NCBI GenBank assembly: GCA_022703505.1
Contig: JAKLDN010000011.1
Span: 1 to 53,009, forward strand
DNA: 53,009 nt
Direction: 5' to 3'
From: Spirochaetota bacterium
GTDB taxonomy: Bacteria > Spirochaetota > Spirochaetia > Treponematales > UBA12059
Positions 1 to 8,637 of this stretch are shown here, piece after piece. The notes beneath the pieces are model-generated. The model had not been told where the DNA came from. It did no database searches and saw only the letters and a program-made list of their open reading frames with translations. Numbering within the stretch: position 1 is the stretch's first letter; the number at the start of each line of letters is the position of its first letter. Made by a program: the position numbers and the translations under genes.

Positions 1-254
1 TCCACCGTGGAGGAGGCCACGATGTCGCCGGAGAGGGCGATGTAGTCCCGCACCGGGCCCCTAACCACGGGGGCGGTCTCCACGGCGAAGACCGTCTCGG
101 GCGCCGCGGGTGCCTGGGCCTCGGCCTTCTTCTTCGCGGCCGAGCAGGAGGAAAGGACGAGCATCGTGCCCGCGGCCAGTCCGGCGCAGGCAAGGACGGC
201 CAGGGCGGTCTTGAGGCCCCGGGCGATGGTTTTCTTCTCGGTATTGGCGTTCAT
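1..254 (-). CDS. RND efflux periplasmic adaptor (membrane fusion lipoprotein), 3' end outside window
   Basis: Only the first 84 codons are inside the window. The protein opens with a basic N-terminus, a hydrophobic stretch and a lipobox (LSSC at about residues 34-37), then an Ala/Lys-rich linker and the start of a beta-strand region (VETAPVVRGPVRDYIALSG) typical of HlyD/AcrA-type adaptors. Such proteins link an inner-membrane RND pump to a TolC-type channel. The ATG directly follows the TAA stop of the tolC-like gene upstream, so the two are surely cotranscribed. The family call rests on this short N-terminus and on the partner gene; the pump itself must lie outside the window. Substrate unknown. 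Confidence 0.75.
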   Translation of the reverse strand, partial: MNANTEKKTIARGLKTALAVLACAGLAAGTMLVLSSCSAAKKKAEAQAPAAPETVFAVETAPVVRGPVRDYIALSGDIVASSTV

Positions 255-1787
255 TTATTTGCTCCCGCCCAGGCTTCCGAACCGGGCTCCCACCGCGTAC
301 TCCAGATCCAGGAGAGCGGTGACGTAGGTATAGTCTTCCTTGAGCAGCTCGAGGCGCGCCTTGCGCAGCTCGAGCTCCGCGTTCTGGACATCCAGCAGAT
401 CCGCCGCCCCGGCCCGGTAGGCCTCTTCGGAGAGGCGGTAGGCCCGCTCCGCCAGGCCCGCGTTGAGCTCCAGGGCGGTGTGGCTTGTCCGGGACTTCTC
501 CAGCCGGCGCACCAGGCCGTCGATCTCCATCTCGGCGCCCCGCAGGGCCTGGGCCAGGTTCGCCCGGAGGCTCTCCCGCTGGTCCCTCAGCTCGGCGAGC
601 TGCTGACCGTCCTGGGTGAAGGGGAGAAGGCCGTTCAGGCGCATCGACAACGTGGCGCGGAACATGCCCGAGCGCTGGGACCACCGGTCCCCGTCGAAGA
701 GGTCGTCCGCCCAGGGATCCCCGGAGAAGGCCGGGTCCAGGTTCCACCCTAGTATGAGGTTGGGGGTCCAGAGCCGGTACTTGAGGCCCGTCTCCGCGAT
801 TTGAAGCGACTCCAGGGACTTGACCAGGGACTGGATGTCCAGCCGGGAGGAGAGGCCCGAGGCGATCATCGCGTCCGCGTCCAGCTTGGCGTACGCGGGT
901 TCTATCTTCCCGGCCGGCTGGACCTCGGTCCCCCGGGGCAGGCCCAGGGTCATGGCGAAGGCGTCCCGGGCGGCCTGGTAGCCGATCCGCATCTCCTGGA
1001 GGGCGGGCTTGAGGTTCTCGTAGGCCACCTGGGCCTGGAGCATCGAGAGCTCCGGAGCCGTGCCGGCTCGGTAGTTGGCCCGGGCCTGCTCGTAGCGCCG
1101 GCGGGCGGCCTCGATCTGCTCCTCCATGAGCTTCATGTTCTCCTCCAGGAGGAGGAGATTGTAGAAGCTCTTCCGGACGTCCCGTTCCAGCCGGGCTTCC
1201 GCCTGGGCGTAGGATATCAGCCCCGCCTCGTAGTCCGCCCGCAGGGACTTCACCCCCTCGAAGAGGGCCAGGTTCAGCATGAGCTGGGCGGAGAAGGAGG
1301 CCGAGAGGCTCCAGCGGGGCACGGGACCGAGAATCATGGAGGACTGGTCAACATTCCACCGGCCCAGGGTCCCCGAAACGTCCACCGTGGGCAGGAAGTT
1401 GTTCCAGGCCAGGGCGTCCGCCCGGCGCTTGCCCTCCGCGGCGATGCGCGGGGACACCAGGCCCAGGTTGCCGTCCCGGGCGACCGCCACGGCTTCCTCC
1501 ACGGTCATCTTCCGGGGCGTCCCGGTGACGGAGGGTTCGGCGGGCTGTACTTCCGGTTTCGGGGTTGTCGGTACGGCGAGGGACCAGGTTCCGGAGGGCT
1601 CCGGAGCCGTGCCGTAGGGTCCCTGCGAGAAGGCCCCCAGGTCCCGGGAGGAAGGATCCCGGATCTCTCCGTCCTTCGATCCCAGGGCGTAGCCGCCGGA
1701 TGCGAGGAATACCAGGAGGGACACGGCCGCGAGGGCACGCGCCCCCCGGACATTCCATCCGGGGCGTCGACGTTCGACGTATACCAT
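255..1787 (-). CDS. TolC-family outer-membrane efflux protein
   Basis: A 510-residue outer-membrane channel protein. I chose the ATG at 1787 because GGGAG lies about 8 nt upstream and it places a signal peptide (hydrophobic LAAVSLLVFLASGGYALG) near the N-terminus; an ATG 45 bp upstream also exists. The mature part has two long alpha-helical coiled repeats with the OEP pattern (for example MTVEEAVAVARDGNLGL near residue 93, and a second helical hairpin near the end containing AYRLSEEAYRAGAADLLDVQ). This repeat pair is the TolC fold: barrel plus periplasmic tunnel. It is followed without gap by the adaptor gene, giving a two-gene efflux unit. Substrate cannot be told from the sequence. Confidence 0.9.
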   Translation of the reverse strand: MVYVERRRPGWNVRGARALAAVSLLVFLASGGYALGSKDGEIRDPSSRDLGAFSQGPYGTAPEPSGTWSLAVPTTPKPEVQPAEPSVTGTPRKMTVEEAVAVARDGNLGLVSPRIAAEGKRRADALAWNNFLPTVDVSGTLGRWNVDQSSMILGPVPRWSLSASFSAQLMLNLALFEGVKSLRADYEAGLISYAQAEARLERDVRKSFYNLLLLEENMKLMEEQIEAARRRYEQARANYRAGTAPELSMLQAQVAYENLKPALQEMRIGYQAARDAFAMTLGLPRGTEVQPAGKIEPAYAKLDADAMIASGLSSRLDIQSLVKSLESLQIAETGLKYRLWTPNLILGWNLDPAFSGDPWADDLFDGDRWSQRSGMFRATLSMRLNGLLPFTQDGQQLAELRDQRESLRANLAQALRGAEMEIDGLVRRLEKSRTSHTALELNAGLAERAYRLSEEAYRAGAADLLDVQNAELELRKARLELLKEDYTYVTALLDLEYAVGARFGSLGGSK

Positions 1788-1927
1788 TCTGTGCTCCCAT
1801 TCGGACCGAATCCGCCCCCGGCCCGGTACCACCGGCTGCGCGAATCCGTCCAGCGTTCGCCGGTCCGCTGTCGCGCGACACGGCCACGGGCCATAGCCCG
1901 TGATCCGGGTGAGCCCCGGATGGGGAA

Positions 1928-1956
1928 AATGTATCGCTCCGGGCCGGGAATGACAA
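1928..1956 (-). promoter_or_regulatory. Promoter of the tolC-adaptor operon
   Basis: On the minus strand: TTGTCA, 17 bp, TACATT. It gives a leader of roughly 135 nt before the tolC ATG. Seen by eye; not tested. Confidence 0.6.
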
Positions 1957-1968
1957 GAGTCCCGAGCG

Positions 1969-1990
1969 TTTCTTACGCGTATTTAAGAAA
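1969..1990. promoter_or_regulatory. Palindrome upstream of the tolC promoter, possible operator
   Basis: TTTCTTA / TAAGAAA arms (7 bp, perfect) separated by 8 bp, ending about 12 bp upstream of the tolC -35 box. The AT-rich arms stand out from the GC-rich surroundings. A regulator site is plausible, but no regulator gene is adjacent in the window. Confidence 0.4.
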
Positions 1991-2016
1991 AAAGTCGTAG
2001 ATGGTGCGGTATTTCG

Positions 2017-2051
2017 CGGGAAGTTCGGGAACACAGTTCCCGAACTTCCCG
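2017..2051. repeat. 16-bp perfect inverted repeat with 3-nt loop
   Basis: Arms CGGGAAGTTCGGGAAC and its exact complement, loop ACA. It sits between divergently transcribed genes, so it is not a normal terminator for either. It lies immediately before the TGTCCAATAAG hairpin at 2057. The 395-bp gap 1788-2182 thus holds the tolC promoter, a palindrome, two hairpins and the promoter of the next gene. Confidence 0.8.
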
Positions 2052-2056
2052 GGGCC

Positions 2057-2094
2057 GGGGTGTCCAATAAGTCGGTTACTTATTGGACAGCCCC
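2057..2094. repeat. TGTCCAATAAG palindromic repeat, copy 1
   Basis: TGTCCAATAAGT and its exact complement flank a CGGTT loop, with GGGG and CCCC on the outside. A near-identical hairpin occurs at 43834-43870 and a related one at 43746-43780, so this is a dispersed element. Confidence 0.8.
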
Positions 2095-2148
2095 GAAATC
2101 ACACATCAGTCCGCCGGGGCCGGCGGACTTTCTCCCGCTTGACTCCTG

Positions 2149-2177
2149 TTGCCTGTCCCCTGAGTCCGGACTAGAAT
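2149..2177 (+). promoter_or_regulatory. Promoter of the EndoQ-helicase gene (leaderless)
   Basis: TTGCCT, 17 bp, TAGAAT, then only 5 nt to the ATG at 2183. The expected transcription start falls at or next to the start codon; no Shine-Dalgarno sequence is present. Confidence 0.6.
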
Positions 2178-2182
2178 CCTCC

Positions 2183-5100
2183 ATGCGACGAGCGGCGGAC
2201 CTGCACATCCATTCCCGGCATTCCATAGCCACCAGCCCCAAGCTGACCCCCGTCCACCTGGACCGCTGGGCCCGGGTGAAAGGCCTGGACCTGGTCGGCA
2301 CCGGGGACTGCACCCATCCCGCCTGGCTGGAGGAGCTCGGGGAGTCCCTGGAACCCGCGGGGGACGGGTTGTACCGGCTGCGGCCGGAATTGCGCCGGGC
2401 CTTCGACGCGGGGCCGGCCCTGTCGGAAAACCTGCCGGAGCCCGGTACGGACCGGGCCGTCCGCTTCGTCCTCTCCGGCGAGATCAGCACCATCTACTCC
2501 CGGGACGGCCGCACCCGGAAGGTCCATCACCTGGTCCTCCTTCCGGATTTCGAGGCGGCGCGTTCCTTCCAGGCGCGCCTGGCGCGGGTCGGAAACGTCA
2601 CCTCCGACGGGCGGCCCATCCTGGGGATCGATTCCCGGGACCTCTTCCACCTCCTTTTGGACTCCGACCCCCGGGCGATCCTGGTGCCCGCCCACATCTG
2701 GACCCCCTGGTTCTCCGCCCTGGGGGAACGGTCCGGCTTCGACTCCATCGAGGAGTGCTACGGGGACCTGGCGGACCGGATCACGGCGATCGAGACGGGA
2801 CTGTCCTCCAACCCTCCCATGAACTGGGCCGTGGGTTCCCTGGACCGCTTCGCGATCGTCTCCAACTCCGACGCCCACTCCCCGGAAAAGCTGGGCCGGG
2901 AGGCGACCATTCTGGACATGGAGGATTCCTGGGAGGGCCTGACCCGGGCCCTGGGGGGCGGGGGGCCGGCGGGGCGGATCCTGGAGACCCTGGAGTTCTT
3001 CCCCCAGGAGGGCAAGTACCACGCCGACGGCCATAGGGCTTGCGGGGTGGTCCGGATGCCCGGGGAGGATTCCTGGGGCCCCTGCCCGGTCTGCGGCAAG
3101 CCCCTGACCCCGGGGGTCCTGGGGAGGGTGGCCGCCTTGGCGGACCGGCCCGTGGACGAGTCCGCCCCCTGCCCGGCGGAGTACGCGGGCACGAACCGCA
3201 GGCCCTATCGCTCCCTGATCCCCCTCAAGGAGATCCTGGCGGAATTGATCGGAGCGGGGGAGGGTTCGAAGGCCGTGGCCTCCGCCTACGCGTCATTGGT
3301 ACGGGAGGCCGGCAGCGAGTTCGGACTGCTCCTGGACCTGGACCTGCGCGAGATCGGGGCCTTCCGGGCCCCGGGGATCCCCGGGGAACTCCTGGCCGAG
3401 GCGGTGGGGCGGATGCGCTCGGGGCGGGTCCGGATCCGGCCCGGGTACGACGGGGAATACGGGGAGATCCGCCTCTTCGCCCCGGGGGAGCGGTTCGAGC
3501 CCCGGGACGGAGCGGGGCTCTTCGGGCCGGAGAATGCCCGGGAGGGGACGATAGCCGCGGCGGGAGAGGCTGCGGCTCCGATTCCCGCCCGGCGCGGGCC
3601 CCGGGAGCGGCCCCGGAATCCGGCCGGGAAGGCGGGCGGGAGCGCCGAGGCGCCGATCCCGACGGACGGTTCCGGGCCCGCCGTCGGCATTGCGCCGGAT
3701 CCGGACCAGGAGCTCGCGGTGGCCCACCCCGGCGGTCCGGCCCTGGTCCTGGCCGGACCGGGCACGGGCAAGACCTCGGTCCTGATCCGGCGGATAGCCC
3801 GCGTGTTAAAGGAGGGTGCCGATCCCTCCTCGATCCTGGCCCTGACCTTCACGAACAAGGCGGCCCGGGAGCTCCGTGACCGGCTGGAACGGGGTCCGGT
3901 GACCGGACCGTCGGGGGTCGTGACGGCTTCCACCTTCCACGCCTTCTGCCTGGGCCTCCTGCGGGAACATGCCGCGGACGCGGGACTACCGCAGGGCTTC
4001 CGGGTGTTCGGAGAGAAGGAGCGGGACGCCTTGCTGGCCGAGACCGCCGGGAAGCGGGTCCGTTCCCTGGGCGCCTACGTCGAATCGAGGAAGCGCCGCC
4101 TCCTCCTCCCCGGGGAGCGGACGCCCCGCCTGGGACCCGGGGCTCCCCCGGACCTGCTCGTCCTGCTCAAACCGGAGGAGACGGCGGGCGGCCCCGGCTT
4201 CGACCCGGACCTGGACGCCCTGTACTCGGCGTACCGGGCCCGGCTCAAGGCGGCGGGGGCCCTGGACTTCGACGACCTGGTCTCCGGGGCCGTCCGGCTC
4301 CTGGCCGCCCGGCCGGAAATCCTGAGTTCCCTCCGGGACCGATACCTCAAGGTCTACGTGGACGAGTACCAGGACGTGAACCTGGCCCAGTACGCCCTGG
4401 TCCGCGTCCTGGCGCCCCCGGAGCTCTACCCGGAGCCGGGCACGGAAGCTGCGGGCCCCGGCCTCGATCCGGATGCGCCGGCCCCCCGCCGGGAACTTCT
4501 GGTCATCGGGGACCCCGACCAGTCCATCTACTCCTTCCGGGGGGCGGATCCCCGGTTCATCGAGCGGTTCCGGCAGGATTATAACGGCGCCCGGGTCTAT
4601 TCCCTGTCCCGGAGCTGGCGCTGCCCCCCGGCCATCCTCGGGGCCGCGGGACGGCTGGCCGGGCGGATCCTCTCGGGTTCGGGGACGGCCGCGGTCCTGG
4701 AGCGCCGGGAGGCTCCCACGGAAAGGTCCGAGGCGGAAGGCATCGCCCGCCGGATCGACGCGATGATCGGGGGGACCCGGTTCTTCGCCCTGGACAGCGG
4801 AACCGCGGGAGGCGCGGACGAGTCATCGGCGCCCGCCCTGCGGAGCCTCTCGGAATGCGCGGTCCTCGTGCGGACCTCCGCCCAGATCCCGGCCCTGGAG
4901 CAGGCCCTCCGGGACCACGGCCTGCCCTGCCGGACCGCGGACGGGTACCCCGGGCTGGAGGAGGATCCCTCCCGAGCCGCCCCGGAAGGAACGGACGCGT
5001 CGGCCGGAGCGGAGCCGATCGCCCGAGAGGCCGCGGATCCCCGGGACGAGGCCGTCCGGCTCCTGACCGTCCACGCGGCCAAGGGCCTCGAGTTCGATTA

Positions 5101-5413
5101 CGTCTTCGTGGCGGGCCTGGAGGAGGGGCTCTTCCCCTTCACCCTGTACGACGATCCGTCGGAGAGGGCGGCGTCGGAGGCCCGGGTCGGGGAGGAGCGG
5201 AGGCTCCTCTACGTGGCCCTCACCCGGGCCCGGAAGGGGCTTTCCCTGTGGAGGGCCAAGGCTCGGACCTTCCGGGGACGGAAGGTCGCCCTGCCTCCCA
5301 GCCGCTTTTTAGCGGAGATCGAGGACCTCGTGCCGGCCGTGGGCGGGGACATCGATTATCGGCGGGACCCCCAGGGGTCCCTGTTCCCCGCGGACCGAGA
5401 GGACCGGACATGA
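2183..5413 (+). CDS. Endonuclease Q-like PHP domain fused to UvrD/Rep-type helicase
   Basis: A 1,076-residue two-part DNA repair protein. Residues about 1-400 match the PHP-type endonuclease Q family: metal ligands H8 and H10 (DLHIH), a GDCTHP motif, a conserved VPAHIWTPWFS, SNSDAHS, then a zinc-finger segment with Cys at about 287, 301 and 304 (CPVCGKPLT). EndoQ cuts DNA 5' of deaminated bases and abasic sites. After a Pro/Ala/Gly-rich linker (about 455-510), a full SF1A helicase follows: Walker A GPGTGKTS (about 525), FTNKAARELRDRL, VDEYQD (about 726), GDPDQSIYSFRGAD, VHAAKGLEFDYVF and VALTRARK. I start at the ATG at 2183, next to the promoter -10 box; an upstream in-frame extension would run into a hairpin. 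The stop overlaps the Nudix ATG. Function as a coupled nick-and-unwind enzyme is inference. Confidence 0.88.
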   Translation: MRRAADLHIHSRHSIATSPKLTPVHLDRWARVKGLDLVGTGDCTHPAWLEELGESLEPAGDGLYRLRPELRRAFDAGPALSENLPEPGTDRAVRFVLSGEISTIYSRDGRTRKVHHLVLLPDFEAARSFQARLARVGNVTSDGRPILGIDSRDLFHLLLDSDPRAILVPAHIWTPWFSALGERSGFDSIEECYGDLADRITAIETGLSSNPPMNWAVGSLDRFAIVSNSDAHSPEKLGREATILDMEDSWEGLTRALGGGGPAGRILETLEFFPQEGKYHADGHRACGVVRMPGEDSWGPCPVCGKPLTPGVLGRVAALADRPVDESAPCPAEYAGTNRRPYRSLIPLKEILAELIGAGEGSKAVASAYASLVREAGSEFGLLLDLDLREIGAFRAPGIPGELLAEAVGRMRSGRVRIRPGYDGEYGEIRLFAPGERFEPRDGAGLFGPENAREGTIAAAGEAAAPIPARRGPRERPRNPAGKAGGSAEAPIPTDGSGPAVGIAPDPDQELAVAHPGGPALVLAGPGTGKTSVLIRRIARVLKEGADPSSILALTFTNKAARELRDRLERGPVTGPSGVVTASTFHAFCLGLLREHAADAGLPQGFRVFGEKERDALLAETAGKRVRSLGAYVESRKRRLLLPGERTPRLGPGAPPDLLVLLKPEETAGGPGFDPDLDALYSAYRARLKAAGALDFDDLVSGAVRLLAARPEILSSLRDRYLKVYVDEYQDVNLAQYALVRVLAPPELYPEPGTEAAGPGLDPDAPAPRRELLVIGDPDQSIYSFRGADPRFIERFRQDYNGARVYSLSRSWRCPPAILGAAGRLAGRILSGSGTAAVLERREAPTERSEAEGIARRIDAMIGGTRFFALDSGTAGGADESSAPALRSLSECAVLVRTSAQIPALEQALRDHGLPCRTADGYPGLEEDPSRAAPEGTDASAGAEPIAREAADPRDEAVRLLTVHAAKGLEFDYVFVAGLEEGLFPFTLYDDPSERAASEARVGEERRLLYVALTRARKGLSLWRAKARTFRGRKVALPPSRFLAEIEDLVPAVGGDIDYRRDPQGSLFPADREDRT

Positions 5414-6030
5414 CCCTGGAAGCCGCCCTGGCCCGCCTGGATCCCTCCCGGCCCCTCCCCGGGGAGGCGGCCCGGGCTTCCATGATCCCCGAGTACCGAA
5501 AAAGCCCCCGGTCGGAGGACGACGGCGAACCCTGGAGGGAGGCCTCGGTCCTGATCCTCCTGTATCCCTCGGACGGCCGGGCCGTCTTCCCCCTCATCCA
5601 GAGACCCCCCGGCGCGGGGATTCACGCGGGCCAGGTGTCCCTGCCCGGCGGCGCCCGGGAAAAGGGGGAGTCCGCCTGGGAATGCGCACTTCGGGAGACT
5701 TCCGAGGAACTCGGCTTCGACACCGCGGGCGTCCGGAAGGTCCGGGAGCTTAGCACCCTGCGGGTCCCGCCCAGCCGCTTCCTGGTCCGCCCCTTCGCGG
5801 GGACCCTGGACGCCCGCCCCATCATCCGTCCCTCCCCCGCGGAGGCGGAGGAGTGCTTCGAGACGGGCCTGGACGAACTGCTCGCCCCCGGGTCCCGGGA
5901 GGAGGAGCTCGTGGAGCGGGAGGGCCGCCTTTGGAGGGTGCCCTTCTACCGTCTGTCCGGCCGCCGGGTCTGGGGCGCCACAGCGATGATGCTGGCGGAG
6001 CTGTTAGAATTGATGATCGTGAATAGGTGA
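5410..6030 (+). CDS. Nudix hydrolase, CoA pyrophosphatase type
   Basis: A 206-residue Nudix protein. It has the family signature before the Nudix box (FPLIQRPPGAGIHAGQVSLP, about residues 62-81) and a clean Nudix box GGAREKGESAWECALRETSE followed by ELGF. The pre-box motif is characteristic of the NudL/UPF0035 group, which hydrolyses coenzyme A to phosphopantetheine and 3',5'-ADP. Its ATG overlaps the TGA of the helicase gene (ATGA), so translation is coupled. A housecleaning role fits a repair operon, but substrate preference is inferred from family only. The coding end runs directly into a heptamer repeat. Confidence 0.88.
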   Translation: MTLEAALARLDPSRPLPGEAARASMIPEYRKSPRSEDDGEPWREASVLILLYPSDGRAVFPLIQRPPGAGIHAGQVSLPGGAREKGESAWECALRETSEELGFDTAGVRKVRELSTLRVPPSRFLVRPFAGTLDARPIIRPSPAEAEECFETGLDELLAPGSREEELVEREGRLWRVPFYRLSGRRVWGATAMMLAELLELMIVNR

Positions 6031-6107
6031 ATCGTGAATAGGTGAATCGGACAGCCTTCACCAAACACTGTGCACCTGCTACCCGAAAACCTCATTCACC
6101 CATTCAC
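6019..6107. repeat. GTGAATAGGTGAAT heptamer repeat hairpin, copy 1
   Basis: Left arm has GTGAATAGGTGAAT twice (6019-6032 and 6034-6047); right arm has ATTCACCCATTCAC (6094-6107), complementary at 13 of 14 positions. It lies between two convergent genes and overlaps the end of the Nudix gene, so it could act as a bidirectional terminator. A homologous array lies at 30917-31069. Confidence 0.75.
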
Positions 6108-6727
6108 TTCACCCTGAACCTCAGCACCGTCCTCAGCTTCTCCGGGGCCGTCTTCCGGGGATCGGACATGTAGATCTCCCGGTGCACCTTGGACAGCCGC
6201 CGGAGCCCCCGGGCCGCGCAGAACTCCTCCATCCGGGCGAAGCTGGCGGGCTCCGCGTCGTAGGGGCCCCGGTGGGTCATCTGGACGCAGGGTCCTTCCT
6301 CGAGGACCTCGAACCGGGCGTCTCCCAGGCGGGGCAGGGGCTTCCGAGCCTTCGTCCGATCGATCACGGAGAGGGCGTACTCCGGGGTGACGAAATCCGG
6401 CTGGCGGATCATCAGGTCGAAGACGTACTCGCTCTTGGAGATGCCCGCTCCGCCCCGGGCCTTGGCCTCCTCGGAGACGTCCCAGACCCCCTCCAGGGGG
6501 AACACCGAGTATTCCAGGTAACCCGCCGGAGCGGTCCCCGACTTGGGGGACATCCGCACCGCGTAGGCCAGGGCGTAGAGGACCGCCATGTAGTCCTGGA
6601 AGGCGGGCTCGTTGGGATCCCCGGCCCCCCGGATCGCGAAGAACTTGAACGCCGGTACCGTGACGAGCTCCGGCTCCGTCCCGGGCAGGTAGAAGGCCTT
6701 GTCGGTTTTCTTCCAGTCCAGCTTCAT
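6104..6727 (-). CDS. GyrI-like small-molecule-binding protein
   Basis: A 207-residue soluble protein. It begins MKLDWKKTDKAFYLPGTEPE and contains VPAFKFFAIRGAGDPN, MSPKSGTAPAGYLEYSVFPLEG and a C-terminal KVHREIYMSDPRKTAPEKL segment, the pattern of stand-alone GyrI-like (SAV2567/COG4832) proteins. These share the ligand pocket of SOGA/GyrI domains; some bind or hydrolyse electrophilic small molecules. The start is supported by AAGGAG 9 nt upstream. It lies downstream of an AraC regulator that carries the same fold, so a shared ligand is possible. Confidence 0.82.
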   Translation of the reverse strand: MKLDWKKTDKAFYLPGTEPELVTVPAFKFFAIRGAGDPNEPAFQDYMAVLYALAYAVRMSPKSGTAPAGYLEYSVFPLEGVWDVSEEAKARGGAGISKSEYVFDLMIRQPDFVTPEYALSVIDRTKARKPLPRLGDARFEVLEEGPCVQMTHRGPYDAEPASFARMEEFCAARGLRRLSKVHREIYMSDPRKTAPEKLRTVLRFRVK

Positions 6728-6800
6728 GATCGATACTCCTTGCGGCGTTTCCGCGGCGCCCCGCCCTCCCGCGACGGGAACCGGGGCGCCGCGCCCCGCG

Positions 6801-7784
6801 CTAGAGCGGCCGCACGGGCTCGCAGATGTCGATGACGAACCTGCCCTCCGGGTGGGCGTCCGGCTCGGACAGGTAGACCTCGTAGCACATCCGGTCGTCG
6901 GGCTGCCAGCCCGAGGAGGGGAACCATTCCCCCATCAGGGCGTCCCAGGCCGCGCCGAACTGGTCCGGGGCGATCTCGAAGCGGGCCACCGCGAACTTTC
7001 CGCCCGGTATGGTCATGAGGTTGATGTCCCCGGAGACCTCGGTGCCGGGCGGCACGGTCAGGCAGGCGCTGGAGCGGAGCTTCGCGGTCTCGGTGGCCTC
7101 CGGGGAGTCGTGGTAGACCGCCAGGGTCCGGGCTCCCGGCAGGGCGAAGAGCCCCCGGGGCCCCGCCCAGCGGGCCAGGCGCCCGAAGGCTTCGGGGATC
7201 CCGTCGAAGGAACCCACGTGGCGGGCATAGGCTACGGTCAGTTCGGGCAGGTCCTTGATCTCGACCTTGTACGAAAGCTTCGGCATTTTCTTCCTCCTTG
7301 TCCCGTCCGGGACTATGGGAGGAGGATACCCGCCCGCGTCCGCCGATTCTTTCCGGTCCTTGCGGTCCCCTTGACCGGGCATGCCGAGCGCTTGACCCTG
7401 CTTGCTCCCGTCCCGGAGGAAGCGGCGGCCCTCCCGGCCCAGGTCCCTCCACTCCGAGGCCGTCATGCCGAAGCGCTCCCGGAAGGCCCGGGCGAAGACC
7501 GAGGGGCTCGAAAATCCCGAGGCCAGGGCTATCTCCGTCACGGACAGGCCGGGGTTGTCCGCCAGGAGGGCCGCGGCGCGCTGGAGGCGGACCCGCTTGA
7601 GGAAGTCCGAGACCGTCTCCCCCACGACCCCCGAGAAGACCCGGTGGAAGTGGAACCGAGAGAAGGCCGCGGCGTCCGCGATCTCGTCCAGGCCGATGTC
7701 GTCCCCGAAGCGGGCGTAGATGAAGTCTATGGCCCGCTCGACACGCCCCAGGTATTCCCTCCGTAGAAGCTCCCGCCGGGTCAC
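6801..7784 (-). CDS. AraC-family regulator with C-terminal GyrI-like effector domain
   Basis: A 327-residue transcription factor. Residues about 10-115 hold two helix-turn-helix motifs of the AraC/XylS type (IGLDEIADAAAFSRFHFHRV and LSVTEIALASGFSSPSVFAR). A linker follows, then a GyrI-like ligand domain from about residue 168 (KVEIKDLPELTVAYARHVGS) to the end. This is the Rob-like layout, with DNA binding first. It starts with GTG at 7784, one base after the TGA of the tandem GNAT gene, with GGGAG upstream. It probably controls this cluster in response to a small molecule; the ligand is not visible. Confidence 0.9.
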   Translation of the reverse strand: MTRRELLRREYLGRVERAIDFIYARFGDDIGLDEIADAAAFSRFHFHRVFSGVVGETVSDFLKRVRLQRAAALLADNPGLSVTEIALASGFSSPSVFARAFRERFGMTASEWRDLGREGRRFLRDGSKQGQALGMPGQGDRKDRKESADAGGYPPPIVPDGTRRKKMPKLSYKVEIKDLPELTVAYARHVGSFDGIPEAFGRLARWAGPRGLFALPGARTLAVYHDSPEATETAKLRSSACLTVPPGTEVSGDINLMTIPGGKFAVARFEIAPDQFGAAWDALMGEWFPSSGWQPDDRMCYEVYLSEPDAHPEGRFVIDICEPVRPL

Positions 7785-7785
7785 G

Positions 7786-8637
7786 TCATAGCTCCCGGAT
7801 CATCTCGTACTGGCCGACCCCGGGCCCGATCCCGCAGGCCGAAAGGAGGCCGAGGGTCGCCCCGTCGCCGGCCTGGACGTTCACGTAGCGGATCGAGGGA
7901 CCGAGCTTCGAAGCGAGAGCCCGCAGGAGGGCCGTGCCGACCCCACGGCGCCGGTAGTCCCGGTCCACGGCCAGCTGCCAGACCGTCCCGGTCGATGAGG
8001 CGACGAGGTGGCCAACCGATCTCCCGTCCCGGCGGGCTTCGAGCACCACCAGGGGCTCCACGGCCCGTCGGACCGAGTCGTCGGAGTTCTGCCAGGAAGG
8101 CTCCCAATCCCGGCGGACCGCGGCGGCCTTTCCGTCCAGCCCCTCCCGGCCCGACTCCTCGACCGTTAGTCCCACGGGGGCGAGCTTCCCGGGATCCGTG
8201 AAGACCCCGCCTGGGCATTCCAGGGACCGGGTCACCTCGAATCCCGCCTTGACGTAGGTCCGGAAGGCGGGGAGGTTGTCCCGGATCACCTCCAGTACGT
8301 AACGCCGGATGCCCCGGGCCGCGAGCAGGTCCAGGGCCCGGGAGGCCATACGGCCGGCAAGGCCCGAGCCCCGGGCGGCGGGGACCACCCCGGTCCCCGC
8401 GTCGTAGGCGGCGGGCATCCCGCCCCAGGTCCCCCGGCCGTTCAGCACGAAGCCGACCAGGCGGCCGTCCTCCCGGGCCCCCAGGGAGATCGAGAGGTCC
8501 ACGCCCCTGCGCAGGCAGGAAGCGCGGAATTCCTCGAAGCTCCAGGTCACCGGAACGCTGTAGTCCGAAAAGGCCTCCATGAAGACGGCGTAGACAACTT
8601 GGAGACTCTCCGCTTCCAGGGTCATGAATTCCTGCAT
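7786..8637 (-). CDS. Tandem GNAT acetyltransferase
   Basis: A 283-residue protein with two GNAT folds. The N-terminal domain has the acetyl-CoA loop VVPAARGSGLAGRMAS followed by YVLEVIRDNLPAFRTYVKAGFE; the C-terminal domain has LAVDRDYRRRGVGTALLRAL. Both keep the Q/R-x-x-G-x-G/A signature. I take the ATG at 8637 (GGAAGG 4 nt upstream); the ATG at 8625 with CAGGA upstream is equally possible. It is the first gene of a minus-strand unit with the AraC regulator and probably the GyrI-like gene. Substrate unknown; the second domain may be regulatory. Confidence 0.85.
   Translation of the reverse strand: MQEFMTLEAESLQVVYAVFMEAFSDYSVPVTWSFEEFRASCLRRGVDLSISLGAREDGRLVGFVLNGRGTWGGMPAAYDAGTGVVPAARGSGLAGRMASRALDLLAARGIRRYVLEVIRDNLPAFRTYVKAGFEVTRSLECPGGVFTDPGKLAPVGLTVEESGREGLDGKAAAVRRDWEPSWQNSDDSVRRAVEPLVVLEARRDGRSVGHLVASSTGTVWQLAVDRDYRRRGVGTALLRALASKLGPSIRYVNVQAGDGATLGLLSACGIGPGVGQYEMIREL

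Noticed and set aside
480-2000. Long open frames on the + strand opposite tolC, and many like them elsewhere.
   Set aside because: High GC keeps antisense frames open. They have no domains, Arg/Gly/Pro-rich nonsense composition and no ribosome binding sites; the opposite strand carries a recognisable gene.
2017-2094. Two hairpins read as rho-independent terminators.
   Set aside because: They lie between divergent genes, have no T-tract, and the second recurs elsewhere, so a repeat element fits better.
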